The notes under the pieces were generated by a model that made no database searches, was not told where the DNA came from, and was given only the letters and a program-made list of their open reading frames with translations. From an uncultured Clostridia bacterium (lineage in GTDB: Bacteria; Bacillota; Clostridia; Lachnospirales; CAMVHY01), in assembly GCA_946415665.1 (NCBI GenBank), contig CAMKTI010000123.1:1-5200 (forward strand): a stretch of 5,200 bases of DNA, in the 5' to 3' direction. Made by a program: the position numbers and the translations under genes. Below are positions 1 to 5,200 of this stretch, in pieces; position 1 is the first letter of the stretch; the number at the start of each line of letters is the position of its first letter.

Positions 1-47
1 CACGCGATAAAAAAAATCTCACCTATCAACACAATAAATTTTCGCAT
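1..47 (-). CDS. Small membrane protein, 5' end only (cut by window edge)
   Basis: This is the first 15 codons (MRKFIVLIGEIFFIA) plus two bases of a further copy of the 67-residue small gene seen at 2517-2720. Only one residue differs over this stretch (Leu for Phe at position 7). The start is the ATG at 47, preceded by eight T residues on the minus strand and by GGTGA at a 9-base spacing, the same arrangement as in the complete copy. The rest of the gene lies left of the window. Function unknown; the visible part is the first hydrophobic segment. Confidence 0.8.
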   Translation of the reverse strand, partial: MRKFIVLIGEIFFIA

Positions 48-50
48 AAA

Positions 51-85
51 AAAAAGTCACCCATATAATTTATGCGCGGCTTTTT
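51..85 (-). terminator. Hairpin with U-tract after the broken large gene
   Basis: On the minus strand, arms 71-85 and 51-65 can pair over 15 positions around a 5-base loop (66-70), with two mismatches and one G-U pair. The downstream arm runs into a T-tract, as in an intrinsic terminator, and an A-tract precedes the upstream arm, so it could also work on the plus strand. The downstream arm contains GGGTGA, the likely ribosome-binding site of the small gene that starts at 47. It is therefore either a terminator for the large gene, a leader structure controlling the small gene, or both. The stem is weaker than its homologue at 2724-2758. Confidence 0.55.
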
Positions 86-234
86 ATCTTTCGCTTCTAA
101 GGTTGTATTTTATTTAATTAAATGATTGCTCTAACAACTGATTTTGAGCTGTTTTAATTTCTGATTTTGGGACCGCAGAAATTTCATTTTCATTGACTTC
201 TTTCGATTGTGTTATTTCATTATCTTTTATAATT

Positions 235-1911
235 TTAGGTTGACGAGGTGAGCCTCGGAACAACCTTTTCAAAGGAAAAGCAATGTACATATAAAAATTT
301 AAAGCAAAAACTATTAAAACAATCCCACTGTGAAGGCATATTTTCCAATTTATTTAATAATGATTCACTAATATTTTGACTTTCAAGAATTTTTGATATC
401 AAGCAAAGACTATAAAAACCAATCGAGTCTATGTTAAAATTAGAAACCATACAACAATCATCATTAATTTTTGACCCAATAGGTATCCTATACATAATAG
501 TTCCCCTAGACATATTATTTATATATCTAGAATAATTATAATCAAAAAGGTTTGCTAAATCTTGAGCATAACGCTTACCTTCCTCCGTGTTGATATTCGA
601 ACACGTAGACTCAAGAAAATTATCCAAGCTATCAAATGTAACAATCCCAACATCTTTTCCTACTAAATATAATTCTTCGTCAGCCAAATAAATATTATTT
701 TCGCCATTGGTGAATCGTATTAATAAATCGAAACAGAGTTTACCTTCCTGTGTGTTGGTATTTGAACATACATACTCAAAAAAATCTTCTACATTATTGA
801 ATTGAACAACTCCAATACTTTTCTCTACCAAATATAATTTTCTCTCAACCAAAAAAATATCATCTCGGTCGCAGGCAGTATCTATTCCATATTTTTTACA
901 TTCCGCTTCAAAATCTTGATACATCGTAGAAACATTGTTATATACGAAATTGTTTTTTTGTAGAATAGTAGCAATTACTATGCCCAACCTTTTGTTGTTG
1001 ATGTATCCATGCTCATAGTAAGCAAGAAACGAATGATACACAAGAACCATAAATTGACGATTTAATTGTATCTCGTTAATATTTGTGAACACAAAATTAA
1101 CAAGCTCTGATACAACGCCTACAGAAGGTATAGACGGAAATTCACCTACTTTAATCTTTCCTTTCTCAAGAATGCAACGCAGATCAATTTTTTTCTTATT
1201 TTTCTTTATATCCTCAGAACAACATTTAACTCCACCTTTCAATAGTTCCAATAACTCATGCAAGTCGTCATTAGACCAATAAAAAGTTTCATCTTTGTAT
1301 TTAGCATTTAGCAAACGTTCAAAACTATCAACACTAATCTGTATATTGTTATTATAAAAGTTTTTGTGCACCTTTTTCAACCCGTATCCTCTAAAATCCT
1401 CAACCACATCCGCCTTTAAATTTTCATGTTTTAAAACAACGTTCAAAACACGTTTGATTTTATTGGAATCGTGGCTTGAGGCCAAAAAAATTGTCAACAT
1501 CGAACGATGCCTACAGTCATCTTTTGACATTTTCGCTTCTAAGATTGCTAACTTTTTCAATTGTTCGTCATTTGCACTTTCAATTATCTCAACCAATTTT
1601 TGTTTACCAACTACACGTTCCATAAGCGCTTCTCTAAATTCGTAAGAATCTAAACACAAATATATCTTGTTGTCATTAAATATTGACAATATATCAAGTA
1701 ATTCATCCATAGTATTTATTACTTCACTTTCAATTAATGGATAATCCTTTGGCAACTGGTGCGTATCATGCACTATACCAAACTTTTTTAATTCTTCCAT
1801 GCTATATGCTGGTTCATATTCTCCCGATTTTAACAGCATACAACTATAAATTCTAGTTATCATCCGATCGTATGTTACATCACGATATAATCTAAGAATT
1901 TCATCCATCAT
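235..1911 (-). CDS. Largest open segment of the broken paralogue (558 codons)
   Basis: This open stretch corresponds to about residues 175-713 of the intact paralogue and lacks the N-terminal quarter and the C-terminal tail. It begins ATG-ATG directly after the 11-A run, with the TGA of the preceding segment one base upstream (TGA-C-ATG), a geometry that could allow stop-restart translation. No good Shine-Dalgarno site of its own is visible. Its last residues (about FSFEKVVPRLTSST) are out-of-frame sequence after the third shift. It retains the two 55-residue repeats (residues 350-404 and 405-459), the block NFYNNNIQISVDSFERLLNA, and two of the three Cys-Cys pairs. Function unknown. It is best read as part of the pseudogene, though it could be expressed as a separate fragment. 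Confidence 0.45.
   Translation of the reverse strand: MMDEILRLYRDVTYDRMITRIYSCMLLKSGEYEPAYSMEELKKFGIVHDTHQLPKDYPLIESEVINTMDELLDILSIFNDNKIYLCLDSYEFREALMERVVGKQKLVEIIESANDEQLKKLAILEAKMSKDDCRHRSMLTIFLASSHDSNKIKRVLNVVLKHENLKADVVEDFRGYGLKKVHKNFYNNNIQISVDSFERLLNAKYKDETFYWSNDDLHELLELLKGGVKCCSEDIKKNKKKIDLRCILEKGKIKVGEFPSIPSVGVVSELVNFVFTNINEIQLNRQFMVLVYHSFLAYYEHGYINNKRLGIVIATILQKNNFVYNNVSTMYQDFEAECKKYGIDTACDRDDIFLVERKLYLVEKSIGVVQFNNVEDFFEYVCSNTNTQEGKLCFDLLIRFTNGENNIYLADEELYLVGKDVGIVTFDSLDNFLESTCSNINTEEGKRYAQDLANLFDYNYSRYINNMSRGTIMYRIPIGSKINDDCCMVSNFNIDSIGFYSLCLISKILESQNISESLLNKLENMPSQWDCFNSFCFKFLYVHCFSFEKVVPRLTSST
535..864 (-). repeat. Same 55-residue repeat pair in the broken paralogue
   Basis: The repeats occupy 700-864 and 535-699, again at a 165-base period, sharing IF/IY, KLYLV/ELYLV, a Gly-Ile or Gly-Val pair and SN(T/I)NT. 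Each repeat resembles its positional counterpart in the intact protein more than its neighbour (for example QFNNVE in the first and FDSLDNF in the second), so the internal duplication came before the tandem gene duplication. Confidence 0.78.
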
Positions 1912-1912
1912 G

Positions 1913-2236
1913 TCACTTAATTTTTTTTTTTACATAACCATAGCCATTTTTTTGCTCTACTAAATTTAATATCTCTTGTTTTTTAGATTCTATATCGCCT
2001 ATACGTAACTTTCCGTCCATCAGTTGAAAGTTATCCAATACTCCGCCAATATTTCTTAGCTTTTCCGTTAATTTTTTTAATATCTCATCGATGTCTTTTG
2101 ATTTTTGTCTAATTTTATTATAGTGCTTTTCTTTACCATGTATTTCCGACATTAATTTCTTTAATTCTTGAAAATTCTTTATTTTGGGTTTTCCTAATTT
2201 ATGTTTAATAAAACAACATAATTGGTTTTCGACCAT
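1913..2236 (-). CDS. N-terminal open segment of the broken paralogue (107 codons)
   Basis: This open segment corresponds to about residues 65-170 of the intact protein: the first Cys-Cys pair (LCCFIKHKLGK against LCCVLKYKLGK) and the charged, helical, probably coiled-coil region. The homologous reading continues upstream of the ATG at 2236 to the first frameshift near 2311, without an ATG, so 2236 is only the first available ATG and not the ancestral start. A perfect Shine-Dalgarno sequence lies at 2274-2281, too far from 2236 to serve it but 7 bases before an in-frame CTG (2264-2266). The segment ends with Lys residues encoded by the 11-A run. It is part of the pseudogene; separate expression is possible but unsupported. 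Confidence 0.4.
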   Translation of the reverse strand: MVENQLCCFIKHKLGKPKIKNFQELKKLMSEIHGKEKHYNKIRQKSKDIDEILKKLTEKLRNIGGVLDNFQLMDGKLRIGDIESKKQEILNLVEQKNGYGYVKKKIK

Positions 2237-2273
2237 ATAATTGTAACCACATAAATCAAAACGCAGGGCATCA

Positions 2274-2281
2274 TCACCTCC
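2274..2281 (-). promoter_or_regulatory. Perfect Shine-Dalgarno sequence inside the broken gene
   Basis: The minus strand reads GGAGGTGA, fully complementary to the usual 16S rRNA 3' end. It lies about 25 bases downstream of the first premature stop, in a stretch where the intact paralogue has diverged and has no such motif. It is followed closely by two overlapping-frame ATG codons (2272-2274 and 2269-2271) opening a 26-codon hydrophobic frame to TAG at 2194, and by an in-frame CTG at 2264-2266. It may be chance, since Gly-Gly-Asp codons produce it, or a restart signal. Confidence 0.3.
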
Positions 2282-2473
2282 ATATATTGCAGAACGCGTA
2301 GCTTCAAAAAACTAAATCCTTGCTACCGCTTTTATATCCGAGAATTTTAAATTTCATATTTATATCTATAGTAGATACCAAAATTTGCATACATTTTCCT
2401 CTCGACATCTTACTTTTATTTCTGTTTTGCTCTTCCATTTAAAAATCATCATCCAAAATTAATTTCATCATAA

Positions 2474-2502
2474 ATTATAACACACAAAAAAATTTCAACC
2501 AA
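2474..2502 (-). promoter_or_regulatory. Putative sigma-70-type promoter for the broken large gene
   Basis: On the minus strand TTGGTT (2497-2502) is followed after 17 bases by a consensus TATAAT (2474-2479). The -35 match is weak (three of six) but the -10 and the spacing are ideal. It sits in the 78-base gap between the small gene's stop (2517) and the large gene's start (2438). The gap also holds a weak AT-only inverted repeat (AAAAATT/AATTTTT) followed by T's, which might end transcription of the small gene. Confidence 0.45.
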
Positions 2503-2516
2503 ATTCAATTTTTCGA

Positions 2517-2720
2517 TTAAAAATTAATATACGAAATTAAATCTTTAATAATATTATCAAAAACATATTTTAAAAGCAAATATAAACTTCCGCAGAAACA
2601 CGCCATATTTAAAATTTTCGCTTGATAAGATTTTTCATTTATATTCATAAAAACTTCTGCCACTGATTGCAAACACGCGATAAAAAAAATCTCGCCTATA
2701 AACACAATAAATTTTCGCAT
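2517..2720 (-). CDS. Small two-helix membrane protein, complete (67 aa)
   Basis: Function unknown and family not recognised. The 67-residue product starts MRKFIVFIGEIFFIAC and has two hydrophobic segments, about residues 3-22 and 36-56, separated by a short polar stretch (NINEKSYQAK), so it is probably an inner-membrane hairpin protein. The FIAC at 13-16 resembles a poor lipobox, leaving a lipoprotein as a weak alternative. The ATG at 2720 has GGTGA (2730-2734) at a 9-base spacing made entirely of T's, and this site sits inside the hairpin stem. It lies 66 bases after the large gene's stop and 78 before the next large gene. It is supported by two partial further copies at the window edges that keep frame and almost all residues; the right-hand copy ends in TGA instead of TAA. 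Near-identity between copies suggests selection on the protein or its leader. Confidence 0.75.
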   Translation of the reverse strand: MRKFIVFIGEIFFIACLQSVAEVFMNINEKSYQAKILNMACFCGSLYLLLKYVFDNIIKDLISYINF

Positions 2721-2723
2721 AAA

Positions 2724-2758
2724 AAAAAATCACCCATATAACTTATGAGTGACTTTTT
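2724..2758 (-). terminator. Strong hairpin between the large gene and the small gene
   Basis: On the minus strand AAAAAGTCACTCATA (2744-2758) pairs along all 15 positions with 2724-2738 around the 5-base loop AGTTA, using two G-U pairs. It is followed by T's, so it fits an intrinsic terminator for the large gene whose stop is at 2787. A and T tracts on both sides would let it terminate in either direction. The T-tract runs directly into the ATG of the small gene, and the stem's downstream arm carries that gene's GGGTGA ribosome-binding site. Readthrough and melting of the stem would be needed to express the small gene from the upstream promoter. Confidence 0.65.
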
Positions 2759-2786
2759 ATTTTTCGTTTACAACACTGTATTTTAT

Positions 2787-5105
2787 TTAATCACCCATTT
2801 TCTTTCTTTGCAACTCAGTTTGATTTGCTGAAATTTCTGATTCTGGAACCATAGAAATTTCATTTCCATTGATTTCTTTTGATTGTAGCACTTTATCGAT
2901 ATTTATAATTTTAGGTTGAGGAGGTTGACTTTGGAACCGCTTGATCAAAGGGAAAATAACGTACATATAAAACTTAAAACAAAAACTATCAAAACCATTC
3001 CACCTATTCCACTCTGAATGTGCATTTTCAAATTTATCTGATAATGATCCAGTCTCGCCTTGACTTTCAAGAATTTTTGATATCAAGGACAAATGATAAT
3101 AATCAAGCGAACTTACATAAACATTAGAAACCATACAACAATCATCATTAATTTTTGCCTCAATATGTGTGTCCCACTTACTATTTGCATATCTATTAAA
3201 ATTATAATCGAAAAATTTTGATAAATAGTTGGTATAATGCTTACCCTTTTCTGTATTGATATTTAAATATACATACTCAACAAAATTATCAAGGCTATCA
3301 AATTGCAGAATTCCATCATCTTTATCTACTAGATATAATTTTTCTTCAGCCACAAAAATATTATTTTCATCATTTGTGAGTCGCATTAATAAATTAAAAT
3401 AACATTTACCTTCTGGTGTGTTGACATTTGAAAATACATATTCAAAAAATTCTTCTACGTTATTGAATTGGTTAATGCCAACATCTTTATCTACTAAATA
3501 CAATTTTTCCCCAACAAGAAAAATACTATCTTGGTCGCAAGAAGCACTTATTCCAAATTCTGTACAACGCTGTTTAAACCCCTGCAACATATTTGTGCCA
3601 TCTTCATATTCGAAATTTTGTTCTTTCAGAATAGCACCGATTACTACACCAAATCTTTTGTTTTTTATGATTTTTCTATCATAAGACGTAAGAAACGAGG
3701 AACAAATAAAATGCATCAGTCGACCATCTAACTTTATTTTATTAATATTTGCGAAAACAAAATTAATAAATTTCGATAAATAGTATTCCTCAAGCAAAAA
3801 TGTACCTAATTTAATCTGTACTCCATCAAAAATTTTTTTTAGATCAACCTTTTTATTATTCTTATTTATATCTTCAGAACAACATTTAACTCCGCCTTCC
3901 AATAGTTCCAACAACTCGTTTAAGTCGTCATCAGTCAAATAAAAAATTTTTTCTTTTTGGCTTTTATATTTAGCATTTAGTAAACGCTCAAAACTATCAA
4001 CGCTAATCTGTATATTGTTATTATAAAAGTTTTCTTTCACATCAAACTCTTTCGACATATTTGTTCTAAAATCATCAGCCACATCCGCTGTTAAATTTTC
4101 ATGTTCTAAAACAACATTCAAAACACGTTGAATTTTATCGGAATCTTGGCTTGAGGCTAAAAAAACTTGTAACATCGAATCATATTCACGGTAATCTTTT
4201 GACATGCTAGCTTCTAAATCCGCCAGCTTTTTCAATTGCCCATCATTTGCACTCGCAATTATCTCAATCAATTTTTCTTTACCAACTATACGTTCTATAA
4301 GGGCTTCTCTAAATTCGTAAAAATCCAAACATAAATATATCTTATTATTATAAAACAGTGACAATATATCAAGTAATTTATCCATAGTATTTATTATTCC
4401 ATTTTCAATTAGCGGATAATCCACCGGCAACGGATGAGTATCATCCACTATCCCAAACTTTTTTAATTCTTCCATGCTCTTTCTTGATTGATATCCTGAG
4501 CCGAACAGCATACGAGTATAAATTCTAGTTATCATGTAGTCGTCCACTACATCATGCTTGAATTCAAGAATTTTATTCATCATGTTACTTAACTCTTTTT
4601 CTACATCACTATCACTATAACCAATTTTTTGTTTTACCAAGTCTAATATCTCTTGTTTTTTTAATTCTACATCCCATACATCTAATTCTTGATGGCGCAG
4701 TTGCAAATTATCCAATATTCCACCAATATCTCTCAGTTTTTTTGTTAATTCTTTTAACATCTGATCGACTTGTTCTCGTTTTTGTTTAATCCTATCATAG
4801 TACGATTTTTCACCATGTATTTCCGACATTAAGCTTTTTAATTCCTCGAAATCCTTTATTTTCAGTTTTCCTAATTTATATTTAAGAACACAACATAATT
4901 CGTTTTCGAAGTCATCTTTATAACTAGACAAACAAACACTATAATGTGGCCAATTTATAAAACGTGTAGCCTCAGAAATTAAATCCTTGCTACCATCTTT
5001 GTATCCGCTAAATTTAAATTTCATATTTCTATTTATAGTATTGACCAAAGCTTGCATACACTCTTCTCCCGATATTTTATTTTCAGCACTATTTCTTTCT
5101 GCCAT
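2787..5105 (-). CDS. Intact large protein of unknown function (772 aa), coiled-coil and repeat-containing
   Basis: I do not recognise this family, and no catalytic motif is evident. No signal peptide is visible; the N-terminus MAERNSAENK is polar. Residues about 83-185 are highly charged and helical, probably coiled coil. Residues about 186-520 are mixed helical and hold the block NFYNNNIQISVDSFERLLNA (359-378). Residues 526-580 and 581-635 are direct repeats sharing KLYLVDKD. A short hydrophobic stretch (about 707-721, around FKFYMYVIFPLI) precedes a Pro/Gln-rich polar tail ending QRKKMGD. Cys-Cys pairs at 71-72, 408-409 and 656-657 are kept in the paralogue. The ATG at 5105 is chosen because GGAGG lies 11 bases upstream and the homologous frame starts at the same place. 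A small membrane-protein gene lies on each side. It could be a cytoplasmic structural protein or a secreted effector-like protein; neither is shown. Confidence 0.93.
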   Translation of the reverse strand: MAERNSAENKISGEECMQALVNTINRNMKFKFSGYKDGSKDLISEATRFINWPHYSVCLSSYKDDFENELCCVLKYKLGKLKIKDFEELKSLMSEIHGEKSYYDRIKQKREQVDQMLKELTKKLRDIGGILDNLQLRHQELDVWDVELKKQEILDLVKQKIGYSDSDVEKELSNMMNKILEFKHDVVDDYMITRIYTRMLFGSGYQSRKSMEELKKFGIVDDTHPLPVDYPLIENGIINTMDKLLDILSLFYNNKIYLCLDFYEFREALIERIVGKEKLIEIIASANDGQLKKLADLEASMSKDYREYDSMLQVFLASSQDSDKIQRVLNVVLEHENLTADVADDFRTNMSKEFDVKENFYNNNIQISVDSFERLLNAKYKSQKEKIFYLTDDDLNELLELLEGGVKCCSEDINKNNKKVDLKKIFDGVQIKLGTFLLEEYYLSKFINFVFANINKIKLDGRLMHFICSSFLTSYDRKIIKNKRFGVVIGAILKEQNFEYEDGTNMLQGFKQRCTEFGISASCDQDSIFLVGEKLYLVDKDVGINQFNNVEEFFEYVFSNVNTPEGKCYFNLLMRLTNDENNIFVAEEKLYLVDKDDGILQFDSLDNFVEYVYLNINTEKGKHYTNYLSKFFDYNFNRYANSKWDTHIEAKINDDCCMVSNVYVSSLDYYHLSLISKILESQGETGSLSDKFENAHSEWNRWNGFDSFCFKFYMYVIFPLIKRFQSQPPQPKIINIDKVLQSKEINGNEISMVPESEISANQTELQRKKMGD
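3201..3530 (-). repeat. Two direct 55-residue repeats in the large protein
   Basis: Residues 526-580 (3366-3530) and 581-635 (3201-3365) align without gaps at a period of exactly 55 codons. They share the pattern xxIFxxxEKLYLVDKDxGI followed by QF-N-(7)-YV-N-NT. The likeness is visible at DNA level too, for example around the shared tctttatctacta. A more divergent third copy may lie at residues about 422-476, where FINFVFANIN parallels FFEYVFSNVN. Confidence 0.8.
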
Positions 5106-5116
5106 TTAAAAATCAT

Positions 5117-5121
5117 CCTCC
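5117..5121 (-). promoter_or_regulatory. Ribosome-binding site of the intact large gene
   Basis: The minus strand reads GGAGG, 11 bases before the ATG at 5105, a slightly long but workable spacing. It supports the chosen start. At the equivalent place in the broken copy (2450-2454) the motif has become GGATG. Confidence 0.7.
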
Positions 5122-5137
5122 AAAATTAATTTTATTT

Positions 5138-5168
5138 GTCATAACACACACAAAAATTTTTCAACCAA
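5138..5168 (-). promoter_or_regulatory. Possible promoter region of the intact large gene
   Basis: This is the counterpart of the promoter-like spacer at 2474-2502. The TTGGTT (5163-5168) is kept, but the -10 equivalent reads TATGAC (5138-5143) and the spacer is 19 bases because the TG-repeat part is longer. TTGAAA (5159-5164) at 15 bases is an alternative -35. The match to consensus is poorer than in the broken copy, so the real promoter may lie elsewhere. Confidence 0.25.
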
Positions 5169-5182
5169 ATTTAATTTATCAA

Positions 5183-5200
5183 TCAAAAATTAATATACGA
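5183..5200 (-). CDS. Small membrane protein, 3' end only (cut by window edge)
   Basis: The last five codons (SYINF) and a TGA stop match the C-terminus of the complete small gene at 2517-2720, which ends SYINF with TAA. It lies 77 bases upstream of the intact large gene, the same place as in the other unit. The rest lies right of the window. The stretch is short, but its position and identity make the call reasonable. Confidence 0.7.
   Translation of the reverse strand, partial: SYINF

Larger units (their letters stand above)
114..2438 (-). pseudogene. Frame-broken paralogue of the 772-residue protein (three +1 shifts)
   Basis: Function unknown. The stretch aligns from start to stop with the intact gene at 2787-5105. 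The equivalent ATG is at 2438. Frame one runs 44 codons to a TGA at 2304-2306, where the run at 2306-2311 (6 T in the message) has one base too many. The second frame then matches the homologue up to the run at 1921-1931 (11 A in the message), also one base too long, ending in TGA at 1913-1915. The third frame continues to the run at 293-297 (5 T against 4 in the homologue) and terminates at 235. Past that point the homologous C-terminus, including KEVNENEISAVPKSEI, is readable in the shifted frame to a TAA at 114. Removing three bases gives 773 residues against 772, roughly 60-65% identical by eye. All other indels keep frame. The ribosome-binding site is GGATG where the intact copy has GGAGG. 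It may be a young pseudogene, a slippage-dependent gene, or a sequencing artefact. Confidence 0.85.
1..5200. repeat. Tandem array of a ~2.67 kb two-gene unit (about two copies)
   Basis: Positions 1-2532 match 2674-5200 in the same orientation and order. Equivalent landmarks are offset by nearly the same amount: the small-gene start codons by 2673 bases, the large-gene start codons by 2667, and the small-gene stop codons by 2666. Each unit carries one large gene, one hairpin, one small membrane-protein gene and one promoter-like spacer, all reading on the minus strand. The left edge cuts one small gene and the right edge cuts another, so the array probably extends past both ends. The copies are clearly diverged (large proteins roughly 60-65% identical by eye), so the duplication is not recent and is unlikely to be an assembly artefact. 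No inverted repeats or transposase flank the units. Confidence 0.93.

Noticed and set aside
1085..1282. 65-codon plus-strand open frame
   Set aside because: It lies wholly antisense to the conserved paralogue, has no ribosome-binding site, and its composition mirrors the complementary coding strand.
1364..1645. 93-codon plus-strand open frame
   Set aside because: It is antisense to the paralogue, and the minus-strand frame is the one conserved between the two units.
2439..2516. Riboswitch or small RNA in the spacer between the small gene and the broken large gene
   Set aside because: The 78 bases hold only a promoter-like pair of boxes and a weak AT-only inverted repeat; no structured conserved element was seen.
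3201..3530. Possible short tandem-repeat or CRISPR-like array
   Set aside because: There are only two adjacent 165-base copies with no spacers, and they encode an in-frame protein duplication.
3418..3731. Two overlapping plus-strand open frames (88 and 66 codons)
   Set aside because: They overlap each other in different frames and are antisense to the intact 772-codon gene, including its internal repeats; neither is conserved as a frame in the other unit.
1..5200. Mobile element or phage origin of the array
   Set aside because: No transposase, integrase, terminal inverted repeats or target-site duplications were seen; unequal crossing-over between units is sufficient.

Overview
The window is strongly AT-rich and carries genes on one strand only (minus). 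It holds nearly two full copies of a tandemly repeated unit of about 2.67 kb. Positions 1-2532 align end to end with positions 2674-5200, and both window edges fall inside the same small gene, so the array probably continues on both sides. In minus-strand order the unit is: a large gene of about 772 codons, a GC-poor hairpin with a U-tract, a 67-codon membrane-protein gene, and a short promoter-like spacer leading to the next large gene.

Layout from right to left, the direction of transcription: the last five codons of one small gene (5183-5200); an intact 772-residue protein of unknown function (2787-5105) with a GGAGG ribosome-binding site; a hairpin (2724-2758); a complete 67-residue two-helix membrane protein (2517-2720); a promoter-like spacer; a frame-broken paralogue of the large gene (114-2438); a second hairpin (51-85); and the first 15 codons of another small gene (1-47).

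The broken paralogue is the most informative part. It aligns with the intact protein along its whole length and can be rebuilt to 773 codons by removing exactly three single bases. Each extra base lies in an A/T homopolymer (minus-strand runs of 6 T, 11 A and 5 T). Every other length difference between the copies keeps the frame. This could be a very young pseudogene, a homopolymer-switched (phase-variable or transcriptionally slipping) gene, or an artefact of homopolymer sequencing errors. Sequence alone cannot decide between these.

I do not recognise either protein family. The large protein has no visible signal peptide. It has a charged helical, probably coiled-coil region, two 55-residue internal repeats, three conserved Cys-Cys pairs, a short hydrophobic stretch near the C-terminus and a polar tail. 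Low GC, AT-driven codon use, lineage-specific tandem duplication, frame decay at homopolymers and Shine-Dalgarno signals together suggest a host-associated bacterium with a reduced genome. A Rickettsiales-type endosymbiont is one plausible source, but this is a low-confidence inference. No tRNA, rRNA, CRISPR array, transposase or phage gene was seen.
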